This document shows positions 33,623 through 42,577 of a DNA stretch of 58,655 nucleotides, in pieces. Each line of letters begins with the position of its first letter. Position 1 is the first letter of the stretch. The position numbers and the translations under genes were made by a program. Source of the stretch: JALOAD01 sp023228995 [NCBI: Candidatus Muiribacterium halophilum] (GTDB taxonomy: Bacteria; Muiribacteriota; Muiribacteriia; Muiribacteriales); contig JALOAD010000018.1 in NCBI GenBank assembly GCA_023228995.1, positions 1 through 58,655 of the forward strand, written 5' to 3'. The notes below the pieces were generated by a model. That model saw nothing but the letters and a program-made list of their open reading frames with translations, did not search any database and was not told where the DNA came from.

Positions 33623-34380
33623 TATTTACCCCCTTTTCTTTCTTCTGAAAGGTCTTTATAAACACCCAGAGGAAATACTTCCTGAAGTTTTTCTTTTATA
33701 AACTTAGTTCCATCGACAGGTTTTACACCCCAGTTAGTTGGACATTGTGAAAGAATTTCAACCATTGAGAAACCTGCTCCATCAATTTGATTCTGAAAAG
33801 CTTTCTTAATAGCTTTTTTTGCTTTCATTATCTCACCAGGAGTAGTAATTGCAGTTCTTTCAATATATGTAACACCTTCAAGGTTTGAAAGAAGTTCAGA
33901 AACTTTTATAGGATGCCCCATAGTCTTAGGATCTCTTCCATAAGGAGCAGTTGTCGCTTTTTGACCTACAAGCGTAGTAGGAGCCATCTGTCCGCCAGTC
34001 ATTCCATAAATTGCATTATTTACAAATATAACAGTGATATTTTCACCTCTATTTGCAGCATGAATAATTTCAGCAGTTCCAATAGCTGCAAGATCACCAT
34101 CTCCCTGATAAGAAAAAACTACTGTTTCAGGTTTTGATCTTTTTATACCAGTTGCAACCGCAGGTGCTCTACCATGTGCTGCCTGTGAAAAATCAAAATT
34201 ATAATAATTATATGCAAAAACCGCACATCCTACAGGCGCAACACCAACAGTTTTATGTTGTATTCCAAGTTCATCAATTACTTCTGCAACTAGTTTATGA
34301 ATTACACCATGTCCACAACCAGGACAATAGTGAAAATGTACATCATTTAACGATTTAGGTTTTTCATATACAGTTTTCAT
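33622..34380 (-). CDS. vorA: 2-oxoacid:ferredoxin oxidoreductase beta subunit (thiamine diphosphate-binding)
   Basis: The protein has 252 residues. HYCPGCGHGVIHKLV opens the TPP-binding domain; the GDGDLAAIGTAEIIHAANRGENITVIFVNN segment is the Mg/TPP motif (GDGx...NN), followed by YGMTGGQMAPTT. It carries the catalytic cofactor of the VorDBAC complex. Start and stop codons overlap those of both neighbours by one base (TAATG), so subunits are made in fixed ratio. Confidence 0.9.
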   Translation of the reverse strand: MKTVYEKPKSLNDVHFHYCPGCGHGVIHKLVAEVIDELGIQHKTVGVAPVGCAVFAYNYYNFDFSQAAHGRAPAVATGIKRSKPETVVFSYQGDGDLAAIGTAEIIHAANRGENITVIFVNNAIYGMTGGQMAPTTLVGQKATTAPYGRDPKTMGHPIKVSELLSNLEGVTYIERTAITTPGEIMKAKKAIKKAFQNQIDGAGFSMVEILSQCPTNWGVKPVDGTKFIKEKLQEVFPLGVYKDLSEERKGGK

Positions 34381-35441
34381 TAAAATCTAACCCCCTTTCC
34401 GTCAAGAACTTTTTGAGCCTGTTCAAGCAATTCAAGGTCTGCTGGTATAACACCACCACATCTTCCATAAAAATAAACTTCTGTATCTTTATGAGAATTT
34501 AGTTTTACATCCTCGACCATCTGACCTGTAGATAATTCACAGGTAAGCATTTTTTTAGCTTTTTGGGAAACTCTATAAATATCTTTTTTAGGAAATGGAA
34601 ACAAAGTTTTAGGTCTGAAAAGTCCTAGTTTAATGCCTTTTTCTCTTGCAAGCTCAACAGCACTTCTTGCAACTCTTGAAGTTATACCATAAGCTACAAG
34701 AACAAGGTCTGCATCATCGCACAAATATTCTTCAAAAAGTACTTCTTCTTTTTCCATTGTTTTGTATTTATCAAGAAGTTTAAGATTTCTTTGTTCAAGT
34801 TTTTCAGGTTCAATATCAATAGAAGAAATTACCTTATGATCTTTTTCACCTCTACCAATAGTCCAATCTTTGTTATATTCTTTTCTAACAGTTTTTTTAA
34901 ATTCAACAGCTTCTTTCATCTGACCTAAACAACCATCAGCAAGAATCATAACAGGATTTCTGTATTTTTCAGCAAGATCAAATGCAAGCATAGTAAAATC
35001 CGCCATTTCTTGTGCTGAATCAGGAGCAAGTACTAATAATCTATAATTACCATGTCCGCCACCTTTTGTAGCCTGAAAATAATCAGCCTGTTCAGGTGCA
35101 ATATTACCCAGACCTGGTCCGCCTCTTTGAACATTTACTATAACGCATGGAAGCTCAGCACTAGCAATATAAGATATGCCTTCAACTTTAAGACTTATTC
35201 CAGGTGAAGATGAAGAAGTCATAACTCTTATACCAGTACCAGCTGCTCCATAAACCATGTTTATTGCAGCTACTTCGCTTTCTGCTTGTAAAAAGACTTT
35301 GCCAACTTTAGGCATTTCTGCTGCAAGATATTCAGGAATCTCTGACTGTGGTGTTATAGGATAACCAAAATAACAGTCAAGTCCAGCCATGATTGCAGCC
35401 TTACCGATGGCTTCATTACCTTTGATAAATTCTTTTGCCAT
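34380..35441 (-). CDS. vorB: 2-oxoacid:ferredoxin oxidoreductase alpha subunit
   Basis: The protein has 353 residues. The N-terminus KEFIKGNEAIGKAAIMAGLDCYFGYPITPQSEIPEYLA is the hallmark of VorB/KorA alpha subunits, which bind the pyrimidine end of TPP and the substrate. RGGPGLGNIAPEQADYFQATKGGGHGNYR is the conserved central segment. I choose the vor name because this form, in the order delta-alpha-beta-gamma, is usually annotated as 3-methyl-2-oxobutanoate dehydrogenase VorB in anaerobes. Cytoplasmic; supplies reduced ferredoxin from amino-acid breakdown. Confidence 0.9.
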   Translation of the reverse strand: MAKEFIKGNEAIGKAAIMAGLDCYFGYPITPQSEIPEYLAAEMPKVGKVFLQAESEVAAINMVYGAAGTGIRVMTSSSSPGISLKVEGISYIASAELPCVIVNVQRGGPGLGNIAPEQADYFQATKGGGHGNYRLLVLAPDSAQEMADFTMLAFDLAEKYRNPVMILADGCLGQMKEAVEFKKTVRKEYNKDWTIGRGEKDHKVISSIDIEPEKLEQRNLKLLDKYKTMEKEEVLFEEYLCDDADLVLVAYGITSRVARSAVELAREKGIKLGLFRPKTLFPFPKKDIYRVSQKAKKMLTCELSTGQMVEDVKLNSHKDTEVYFYGRCGGVIPADLELLEQAQKVLDGKGVRF

Positions 35442-35456
35442 ATAATCTGCCTCCCC

Positions 35457-35666
35457 TTAATCTTCCCTGTATACAGATATTACTGCATCAGGACATACTT
35501 TAGCACAAGCTGCACAGCCGACACATTTATCTGGTTCTGTCTGCTCTACTACTTTGTACCCCTTGACATTGAGCTTTTCACTGATTCTGAGAATATTCTT
35601 TGGACATGCTTCTACACAAAGTCCGCATTCTTTGCAATACTCCTCAGCGATTTTGATAAACGGCAT
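35457..35666 (-). CDS. vorD: 2-oxoacid:ferredoxin oxidoreductase delta subunit, 2x[4Fe-4S] ferredoxin
   Basis: The ATG at 35666 is chosen because AAAGGAGGT lies five bases before it; the longer frame from 35693 would be translated through this SD. The product has 69 residues with two perfect clusters, CKECGLCVEACP and CVGCAACAKVCP. It passes electrons from the TPP site to free ferredoxin. It is the first gene of the vor operon, 15 bp before vorB, under the promoter at 35709. Confidence 0.9.
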   Translation of the reverse strand: MPFIKIAEEYCKECGLCVEACPKNILRISEKLNVKGYKVVEQTEPDKCVGCAACAKVCPDAVISVYRED

Positions 35667-35708
35667 ATTACCTCCCTTTGCATTGGAACTCATTAATTCT
35701 ATGAAAAC

Positions 35709-35737
35709 AGTATAACTTAGCGATATATTTTTTTCAA
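35709..35737 (-). promoter_or_regulatory. vorD: promoter of the vor operon
   Basis: On the minus strand TTGAAA (35732-35737), 17-bp spacer, TATACT (35709-35714). It is back-to-back with the MBOAT promoter, their -35 boxes only 12 bp apart, so one bound regulator could affect both. Confidence 0.7.
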
Positions 35738-35749
35738 ATAAAAAGAATA

Positions 35750-35778
35750 TTGAAAAAATCTAATTGTTTGAATAGAAT
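35750..35778 (+). promoter_or_regulatory. promoter of the MBOAT gene, positioned for a leaderless transcript
   Basis: TTGAAA (35750-35755), 17-bp spacer, TAGAAT (35773-35778), then exactly six bases to the ATG at 35785. This is the same geometry as the amidohydrolase promoter at 5802-5830, and again there is no Shine-Dalgarno. Confidence 0.65.
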
Positions 35779-35784
35779 GTATAA

Positions 35785-37266
35785 ATGCTGTTTTATTCTT
35801 ATTATTACATAATTTTTCTTATAGTAAGTCTTTTTCTTTTTTATTCTATAAAAAATATAAAATACAGAAATGCTGTACTTACAATTCTATCATATATTTT
35901 TTATATGAGTTTTCGCATTGAATATGGATTTCTTCTGTTTTTTTCTACAATTATCGATTATATTTCAGCAAAAAAAATACATAATGAAAACAATGCTGCA
36001 AAAAGGAAAAAATATTTACTCACCAGTATTACCTTGAATCTTGGACTTTTATTTACTTTTAAATATTTTTTATTTTTCGTTAAAGATTATTTTTATGGCA
36101 ATCTTTTATTTTTATCAAAAATACCTGATTACTGGTTTATTTTACCTATAGGTATTTCATTTTATACATTTCAGACAATGGGTTACACTATAGATGTATA
36201 TAAAAAAAGGATTTTACCTGAAAAAAGTTTTATTGACTTTTCTCTTTTTGTTTCATTTTTTCCTCAGCTTGTTGCTGGACCAATCGAAAGAGCAAGTAGA
36301 ATTTTACCTCAATTAAAAGAAAAAAATTTGTTTAACATTGATAATGCAGTTTTTGGAATTAAAAGAATTTTAATTGGTTTTTTTAAAAAAATCGTAATTG
36401 CAAATTCTATGGTTTTTTTTGTTAATGCAATCTTTGATAATATTTATCAGTTTTCAGGTTGGAGACTTATTGTTGCAACATGTTTTTTTTCAAATCAAGT
36501 TTATAATGATTTTTCAGGATATGCAGATATAGCTGTAGGTTCTGCAAAATTATTTAATATAAAAGTTATTGAAAACTTTAGATTCCCAATGTTTTCAAGA
36601 TCTATTACTGATTTTTTTTCAAGATGGCATATTTCTCTTACAAACTGGTTTAAAACATATCTTTTTCCTGTTTTATCTCCTAGAGGAAGTTCAAAACTTA
36701 GAATGCTTGTTTCTGTAAGTGTAATTCTTATATTAAGTGGAATATGGCATGGTGCAAAATTATCTTATATTTTATGGGGTATTTTATTTTCAATATTCTT
36801 CATTTTAAGTGCAATTACTACTGAATTGAAAAAAAGATTTATTTTCTTTTTTAGATTTGGAAAAAAATTAAAATTTATAATTGATATAATAACAACAAAT
36901 ATTCTTCTTATATTTGCTTCTGGTTTTTTTAGAGCTAACACTCCAGAAGAAGCAATATATCTTGCAATTAATTGTTGGAATGAATTTTTCAATGGTTTAT
37001 ATTATTTAATAACAAATGGTTTGCAAAGTTTTTTTATTAAATATATTAAAATAGATAATTTCACTTATGAAAATTTCCAAATATTGATTTTTCTTTCGAT
37101 TATAACTCCAATTTTTCATTTATGGCTTTCAAAAGAAATCAAATTAACCTGGTTAAATCCAAAGATAAAACATTTTTTAGAAAATATTCTATATACTATT
37201 TTGTTTTTTACAATAATAATTTTTTCAATATTCAGTCCAGTAGATTTTATATATTTTAGATTTTGA
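35785..37266 (+). CDS. membrane-bound O-acyltransferase, AlgI/DltB-type (MBOAT)
   Basis: The protein has 493 residues and about eleven membrane helices. Motifs: PQLVAGPIERASRILPQL, YNDFSGYADIAVGSAKLF, FPMFSRSITDFFSRWHISLTNWF and GIWHGAKLSYILWG, the last holding the invariant catalytic His. These define the AlgI subfamily, which moves acyl (often acetyl) groups across the membrane onto exopolysaccharide or cell-wall polymers. No SD; see the leaderless promoter. No AlgJ/AlgX partner follows directly, but an SGNH protein (40098) lies 2.8 kb away on the other strand. The acceptor is unknown. Confidence 0.9.
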   Translation: MLFYSYYYIIFLIVSLFLFYSIKNIKYRNAVLTILSYIFYMSFRIEYGFLLFFSTIIDYISAKKIHNENNAAKRKKYLLTSITLNLGLLFTFKYFLFFVKDYFYGNLLFLSKIPDYWFILPIGISFYTFQTMGYTIDVYKKRILPEKSFIDFSLFVSFFPQLVAGPIERASRILPQLKEKNLFNIDNAVFGIKRILIGFFKKIVIANSMVFFVNAIFDNIYQFSGWRLIVATCFFSNQVYNDFSGYADIAVGSAKLFNIKVIENFRFPMFSRSITDFFSRWHISLTNWFKTYLFPVLSPRGSSKLRMLVSVSVILILSGIWHGAKLSYILWGILFSIFFILSAITTELKKRFIFFFRFGKKLKFIIDIITTNILLIFASGFFRANTPEEAIYLAINCWNEFFNGLYYLITNGLQSFFIKYIKIDNFTYENFQILIFLSIITPIFHLWLSKEIKLTWLNPKIKHFLENILYTILFFTIIIFSIFSPVDFIYFRF

Positions 37267-37324
37267 TTCAAATAGATATAAAAGAGTGAAGTAGTGAAGT
37301 TATATTTATAGTTTAATAGTTTAA

Positions 37325-37353
37325 TTGCAAAAAACACAGTTATGATTTATCAT
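37325..37353 (+). promoter_or_regulatory. promoter of the ketosynthase gene
   Basis: TTGCAA (37325-37330), 17-bp spacer, TATCAT (37348-37353). The expected start near 37360 gives a leader of about 29 nt with an AGGAG SD before the ATG at 37389, in contrast to the leaderless MBOAT gene. Confidence 0.55.
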
Positions 37354-37388
37354 TACATGTAATCAAACCTTTATATCAGGAGATTTAT

Positions 37389-38627
37389 ATGGAAAAAAGA
37401 GTAGTGATTACAGGAACTGGAATTTTAAGTCCTTCAGGTATTACTAATGATGAATTTTTTGATAATCTTATTAATGGAAGATCTGGTTTATCTGAACTTG
37501 ACAAAGATCATCCTGACCTAAAAGATATTGATATTACTATGTGCGGTAAAATCAGAAACTGGAAACCTTGCGATTATCTTTCATTAAGAGAAATAAAAAG
37601 ATTAAATATTAATGGACAATATATTACTTACTGTTCTCAAAAAGCTATAGAACAAAGTGGTCTTGATGTAAAAAAAGTTATCCCTGAAAGAGCTGGTGTA
37701 ATAATGGGAGCTGTATTTGGCGGTTGGAGTTTTCTTGAAGAACAATATTTAAAATTTAAAGAAAAAGGTGGCAAATATATTAGTCCACTATCTATACCAA
37801 AATTATCTACTAACACAATGATATCAATGTTATCTATATTATATGGATTTATGGGTCCTAGTTATTCAATAAATGCAGCATGTGCTTCAGCAACTATTGG
37901 TATTGGAGAATCTTTCCTGAAAATTAAATCTGGCGAATTGGATGTTTGTATTACAGGTGGCGTTGATGCTGAAATATTTCCTTTTATGCTTCATGCTTTT
38001 AATAATATGAAAGCTTTGTCCAAAAAAAACAGTATTGAAGCTTCCAGTCCGTTTACACTCGGAAGAGATGGATTTGTACTTTCCGAAGGAGCTGCTTGTA
38101 TTATAATCGAAGAACTTGAACATGCAAAAAAAAGAGGGGCTACAATTTTGGCTGAAATTGTTGGTTTTGGGTCATCCGCTGATGCATATCATGTCACTTC
38201 TCCTCATCCTGAAGGTAAAGGAGCTGTTATTTCTATGGAAAAAGCCTTAAAAATGGCTAATATTAATTCGGATAAAATTGGTTATATAAATGCTCATGGT
38301 ACAAGTACTTATCTTAATGACAAAGTTGAAACTATTGCTATGAAAAAAGTTTTTGGAGACAATATATATAATATTCCAGTAAGTTCAACAAAATCAATGA
38401 CAGGCCATCTTTTAGGTGCTGCTGGTGGCATCGAAGCAATTGCACTTCTTCTACCTCTTCTTAAAGGAATTATTCCACCTACTATTAATTATAATGAAAA
38501 AGATCCAGAACTTGATCTTGATTATGTTCCTAATAAAGCAAGAGAATGTAATATAAATTATGCAATGTCAAATTCACTTGGATTTGGTGGACAGAATGGC
38601 AGTTTAATACTTAAAAAATATGTATAA
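37389..38627 (+). CDS. beta-ketoacyl-ACP synthase II-type (FabF-like)
   Basis: The protein has 412 residues, full length. The Cys-His-His triad is present: AACASATIGIGES (nucleophile Cys), NAHGTSTYLND (His) and SMTGHLLGAAGG (His). It condenses malonyl-ACP with acyl-ACP in fatty-acid elongation or a related secondary pathway. It stands alone with its own promoter and SD (AGGAG), away from any fab cluster, so it may be a specialised KAS. It follows the acyltransferase gene by 122 bp. Substrate chain length cannot be told. Confidence 0.88.
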   Translation: MEKRVVITGTGILSPSGITNDEFFDNLINGRSGLSELDKDHPDLKDIDITMCGKIRNWKPCDYLSLREIKRLNINGQYITYCSQKAIEQSGLDVKKVIPERAGVIMGAVFGGWSFLEEQYLKFKEKGGKYISPLSIPKLSTNTMISMLSILYGFMGPSYSINAACASATIGIGESFLKIKSGELDVCITGGVDAEIFPFMLHAFNNMKALSKKNSIEASSPFTLGRDGFVLSEGAACIIIEELEHAKKRGATILAEIVGFGSSADAYHVTSPHPEGKGAVISMEKALKMANINSDKIGYINAHGTSTYLNDKVETIAMKKVFGDNIYNIPVSSTKSMTGHLLGAAGGIEAIALLLPLLKGIIPPTINYNEKDPELDLDYVPNKARECNINYAMSNSLGFGGQNGSLILKKYV

Positions 38628-38650
38628 GGACGGTATGTGAGGCGTATAAG

Positions 38651-38716
38651 AGCGGGTATTTCGCTAATCATTAATAGATGCAAAGCATCGCTAATTGTGA
38701 CAAGGTCACGCTAATT
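38651..38716 (+). repeat. hairpin array with GCTAATT linkers (array E)
   Basis: AGCG/CGCT (38651-38665), then linker GCTAATC (38663-38669), hairpin GATGC-AAA-GCATC (38677-38689), linker GCTAATT (38690-38696), hairpin GTGAC-AAG-GTCAC (38697-38709), linker GCTAATT (38710-38716). The two linkers on either side of the GTGAC hairpin are identical and exactly 20 bp apart. It lies between two convergent genes. Confidence 0.7.
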
Positions 38717-38736
38717 GTTCTCGCTATTTTATTACT

Positions 38737-40101
38737 TTATTTAGTTAAAAGCCATCTGTATTCATTGCATTTTTCAAACATAATAATTACCCTAAGATAA
38801 TCATCTATTATAATATCAAGGTATTCATCCATAAGTTTTAACATATCTTTTTTCTTAGAATTCTGTTCAGTCTTATTATAATAATCAGCAAGAGCACAAA
38901 TAGTATCAAAGTATTCTTGATCAGAATTATTTGGCATTTCAAGCTTTTCTTTTATAATATCAATTTCTTTCTCAGCTTTCTTTTTATCTTCAAGAAGATA
39001 TATAAGACCAAGATTATTAATTCTAACTTTTTCACTTTTTGTTTGCTGTATTATTTTAGCTGTTAAATCAGAAGCATCTTTGAAATGATTGTTATAATAA
39101 AGCATTAACGCTATATCTGAAAGGATTTCCATTGTATAATCAATATTTTCAAAACATTTTTTTTCAGCAATTTTTTTGATTATTGAAAGTTCAAAATCAA
39201 CTTTCCTTTTTTCTGTTTTTCCAAAGAATTTTTTAATCTTAAAAAACACTTTTTCAAAAAATCCCCAATCTGGTATTGTTTTTTCTCCATAATTTCTAAT
39301 AATATCCATACAAATAGAATATCTATATTCTTCATTAGATATTTTTAAACCTGTATCAAAAGCTTTTTCAAAATTACCTTGACTCATATTAATATAAGCT
39401 ATTCTAGTATATGTATCATCTATAAATTCAGGATATTCCAACTTGCTTATTATATTTTGTGCTTTATCATCAGAGCCAATATACGCATAAGCTACTGCAA
39501 GAGAAGAAAAAGATTGATTTTTAATAGGAGCATATGGAATATTTAAAATAGTTTCAAAAAAAAATGTAAGTAAATCTTTTAAATGCTTATCTTTATCTTT
39601 ATCTTGTTTTTCAAGAAATTCCTTAAGTGGTTCTGTAATTATAGGATTATTATCTCCAAATTGCTCAAGTTCCAAAAGAATTCTAATTGCATCATCAACA
39701 TTTCCCATAATAAAATAATAAGATGATAATTTTAAAAATCCTATAGCTTTATAAATTAAATCAGTTTCTTTTTGCAAAAGATATTCTATTTTTTTAGCTG
39801 AATTAAAATCATTATTTGTAAATCCTGAAATTATATAAGCATCAAGAATATTAAAATTAATTTTTATTCTCTGTTCTTTACCTAACAATTCAATTATTTC
39901 ACCAACATTTATCTTTTCTTTAAAAAGTCGATTGAATTCAGAACAGTAAATTGCAATTTCAGATTTTTTATCAAAATTCCCTGGTTTTTCAAATAAATTT
40001 AAAACAGATTCACTTATATTTTGTTGAATATTTGTAAAATATAATTTTGCTTGACAAGTCAAAGAAAATAATATTAAAAAAATAATTAATAATTTGTTCA
40101 T
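38737..40101 (-). CDS. exported TPR-like helical protein, function unknown
   Basis: The protein has 454 residues, opening with a signal peptide (LLIIFLILFSLTCQA; the Cys could be a lipidation site, though the lipobox is weak). The mature part is alpha-helical with TPR-like pairs (FKEINVGE..., FSSLAVAYAYIGSDDKAQNII, YINMSQGNFEKAFDTGLKI). No catalytic motif seen. Its ATG overlaps the stop of the SGNH/TPR gene by four bases, so the two act in one unit, perhaps as a periplasmic complex. Confidence 0.62.
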   Translation of the reverse strand: MNKLLIIFLILFSLTCQAKLYFTNIQQNISESVLNLFEKPGNFDKKSEIAIYCSEFNRLFKEKINVGEIIELLGKEQRIKINFNILDAYIISGFTNNDFNSAKKIEYLLQKETDLIYKAIGFLKLSSYYFIMGNVDDAIRILLELEQFGDNNPIITEPLKEFLEKQDKDKDKHLKDLLTFFFETILNIPYAPIKNQSFSSLAVAYAYIGSDDKAQNIISKLEYPEFIDDTYTRIAYINMSQGNFEKAFDTGLKISNEEYRYSICMDIIRNYGEKTIPDWGFFEKVFFKIKKFFGKTEKRKVDFELSIIKKIAEKKCFENIDYTMEILSDIALMLYYNNHFKDASDLTAKIIQQTKSEKVRINNLGLIYLLEDKKKAEKEIDIIKEKLEMPNNSDQEYFDTICALADYYNKTEQNSKKKDMLKLMDEYLDIIIDDYLRVIIMFEKCNEYRWLLTK

Positions 40102-41738
40102 TTTTTTCCCTCAAAAGATAAAGCTTTATTCTCTAATAATTTTTCATATATTTTTTCAGCTATTAAACCATTACCTTCAGCAGAACATACTTTTCCAGTA
40201 ATAAAATACTTATTTGGAAATTTATCCGCAAAACCTACTTTTTTTGAAAATTCTCTGTATATATCAATATAAGGTATATTTTCCCTTTCAGAAAATCTTC
40301 TCATTACAATATTATCAGCTTGAGGATAATTCATTAGGAATAATTTGACATTATTTTTTCTGCAAAGTTCATATATTCTATTAAGATCATAATCTAGCTT
40401 TTCATTAATTGAATTAATAAGTGGATTCAAATCATTAGATTTCTTAAAGTATTCTTGACTTTTTATAAGATCTTCATTATCTGTTGAATCAAGCAATGAT
40501 ATTACACAACCTTTATAAGAATCATAATCATAAGGGTTAAGTTTTATTGCTTTTTCAAACCATTTATTTGCCATAGAATAATTCTCAAGATTTATATAAT
40601 AATAGCCTAAATCTCTATAATTAATAAAATTATCAGGATCTTTTGCAATACCTTTTAAATAAAACTCAGCTGATTTTTCATTTTGTCCCATATTTTGAGA
40701 AATAAATCCTGCAACATTATATGCATCACCATAAGTATCATCAATTTCTAATGCAATATTAATATATTCCATTGCTTTTTCATAATTTTCTGCCAAATTT
40801 GCAATATAAGCATAAAAAGTAATGATTGATACATCTGATGGTGAAAGAGATAATCCTTTATTTAAAAACTCAAAAGATTTTTTAAAATTTCCCTGCTCTC
40901 CATAAATAACAGCGGCAAATGTATTTAATATAGGATTTTCCAAATTATTCTTTAAATTTCTATCAATTATTTCCAAAGCTTTTGTAAATTTCCCTAAATC
41001 ACCATATAACAATACAATACCATAAACATTTTCAATATCATTAAGATTTCTAATAAAAAAATCTTCAGCTTTTTCATAATTGTTTTTAAAATAAAAATCC
41101 CAACCTTTGTTTTTATTTTTAAAATTTTTCATATCTACAACTTTATTATTAAGTAATTGTTTTTTATGTTCTGATATATCAGGAAATTTGAAATCCTTAG
41201 TATTTTTTATTAAATTATTATTATATACTTCTGTATTATTTGAAAATGCTGAAAAACCATAAATATTAATATAAAATGCGTTTATAACATTCCAAATTTT
41301 CAATTTACCAAAAGTTTTACTAAAAAAACTTTTTTGTAATTCTATATTAGAATCAGAAAAATATAAATCAGTTTCAGTATTACAAGCTCCTATCATAAGA
41401 TTAAGAATTTTTGGCGAATAAACTTTAAAATATTTAATCAACTCAAAATAAGCATCATTGCTATTAAGACTAGGTTTTCCAAGATTATATACTTTAATTT
41501 TTTTATCTTTAAAAGAATTATTAAGTTTTTTTTCAAGAATTTTAGGAAAACTAAATTTTTCTTCACATCCAGGTCCATAAGTTATCGAATCTCCAACACA
41601 GAGAATATTAAAATCTCCCTGTTCTGTTATTGATTGTATAATTCTTTGTTCAACTGGAATAATTCTTAATAATATTTCTAATACAAAAATTGAAACCAGA
41701 AAAACACTAATAAAATAAAGAAATTTTTTAAATTTCAT
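40098..41738 (-). CDS. membrane-anchored SGNH-type protein with inserted TPR repeats
   Basis: The ATG at 41738 has TTGGAG six bases upstream; the longer frame from a TTG at 41750 would start inside that SD. The 546-residue product has one N-terminal membrane anchor (about 5-24), then block I of the SGNH fold, NILCVGDSITYGPG with the Ser. Residues about 200-440 are TPR repeats (YGDAYNVAGFISQNMGQNEKSAEFY...). The C-terminal part rejoins the fold, ending KYFITGKVCSAEGNGLIAEKIY, where the usual DxxH catalytic pair is missing. It may be an inactive or altered esterase. It starts the two-gene operon. Confidence 0.72.
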   Translation of the reverse strand: MKFKKFLYFISVFLVSIFVLEILLRIIPVEQRIIQSITEQGDFNILCVGDSITYGPGCEEKFSFPKILEKKLNNSFKDKKIKVYNLGKPSLNSNDAYFELIKYFKVYSPKILNLMIGACNTETDLYFSDSNIELQKSFFSKTFGKLKIWNVINAFYINIYGFSAFSNNTEVYNNNLIKNTKDFKFPDISEHKKQLLNNKVVDMKNFKNKNKGWDFYFKNNYEKAEDFFIRNLNDIENVYGIVLLYGDLGKFTKALEIIDRNLKNNLENPILNTFAAVIYGEQGNFKKSFEFLNKGLSLSPSDVSIITFYAYIANLAENYEKAMEYINIALEIDDTYGDAYNVAGFISQNMGQNEKSAEFYLKGIAKDPDNFINYRDLGYYYINLENYSMANKWFEKAIKLNPYDYDSYKGCVISLLDSTDNEDLIKSQEYFKKSNDLNPLINSINEKLDYDLNRIYELCRKNNVKLFLMNYPQADNIVMRRFSERENIPYIDIYREFSKKVGFADKFPNKYFITGKVCSAEGNGLIAEKIYEKLLENKALSFEGKK

Positions 41739-41776
41739 AAAAAGCTCCAATAGAGTTTATTTTTTTACTAATTGGT

Positions 41777-41785
41777 ATTATAACA
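41777..41785 (-). promoter_or_regulatory. extended -10 promoter of the SGNH/TPR operon
   Basis: TGTTATAAT on the minus strand, a perfect TGnTATAAT extended -10. The -35 region (TGTATA, 17 bp upstream) is poor, as is common with extended -10 promoters. The ATG is at 41738. Confidence 0.5.
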
Positions 41786-41838
41786 GAAAAAAAGATTTTT
41801 ATACATTTAGAAAATTCGAGAGTTGTAATTTTTTTATA

Positions 41839-42564
41839 TTAAATTCTGTGATATATAAAATCAGGAGTATATTTTAATAACCATGCAATTATATTCCATC
41901 TTTTTGTAATATACACCATTTTTTTCTTTTTTTTAATTGCATTTACAATTTGTAAAGCAGCTTTTCTTGCAGAACAAACCCATAAAAGTCCATCAAGTCC
42001 TTTAAGCATAGGAGTATCAATAAAGCCAGGCTTAATATCAGTTAAATAAATTGGCATTTTAAGATTCCATGCAAGTTTTCTTAAACCCTGCATATAATTA
42101 GAAATATAAGCTTTTGAAGCATGATAATCTGGGCTTGCACTTGTTCCTCTAATACTTGCAGTCGATGAAATACTTACTAAATGACCTTTTCTAACTTTAC
42201 GAAAATATCTAAAAGCCACATGTGCTATAGCTGTAAACCCAGAAACATTAGTATCAATAACTTCTTTTGATCTTTTCCATCTAAGCAGAGGATTAAGAGG
42301 TCCAATACCATGGGCTATAACAAAAAGATCACATCCACCCATTTTATCAATAAGTTCTTTAATTTGTTCAATAGTTTTTTCATATTCAGTAACATCACAA
42401 CTTAAAATATATGTTTTATTAGAACATTTTTGAGCAGTTTCTTTAAGTTTTTGCTCTCTTCTTGCAATTAAACCAACTTCATAACCCTGTTCTGACAAAG
42501 CTATGGCTATTTCTTGTCCCAAACCAGAAGATGCTCCAGTTATAATTGCTTTTTTTAATTTCAT
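41839..42564 (-). CDS. short-chain dehydrogenase/reductase
   Basis: The protein has 241 residues, classical SDR. ITGASSGLGQEIAIAL is the NAD(P)-binding TGxxxGxG motif, AHGIG replaces the NNAG stretch, SISSTAS holds the catalytic Ser, and YHASK the Tyr and Lys. R-R in LIARREQ suggests NADPH preference. Substrate unknown. It is the last gene of the seven-gene surface operon (13-bp gap), an unexpected cytoplasmic enzyme there; it might modify a lipid or sugar for the exported partners. No signal peptide. Confidence 0.85.
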   Translation of the reverse strand: MKLKKAIITGASSGLGQEIAIALSEQGYEVGLIARREQKLKETAQKCSNKTYILSCDVTEYEKTIEQIKELIDKMGGCDLFVIAHGIGPLNPLLRWKRSKEVIDTNVSGFTAIAHVAFRYFRKVRKGHLVSISSTASIRGTSASPDYHASKAYISNYMQGLRKLAWNLKMPIYLTDIKPGFIDTPMLKGLDGLLWVCSARKAALQIVNAIKKKKKMVYITKRWNIIAWLLKYTPDFIYHRI

Positions 42565-42577
42565 TTCAAAATCCTTT

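Noticed and set aside
35667-35693. longer start of the vor ferredoxin subunit
   Set aside because: The extension encodes the Shine-Dalgarno AAAGGAGGT of the inner ATG and no family member has it.
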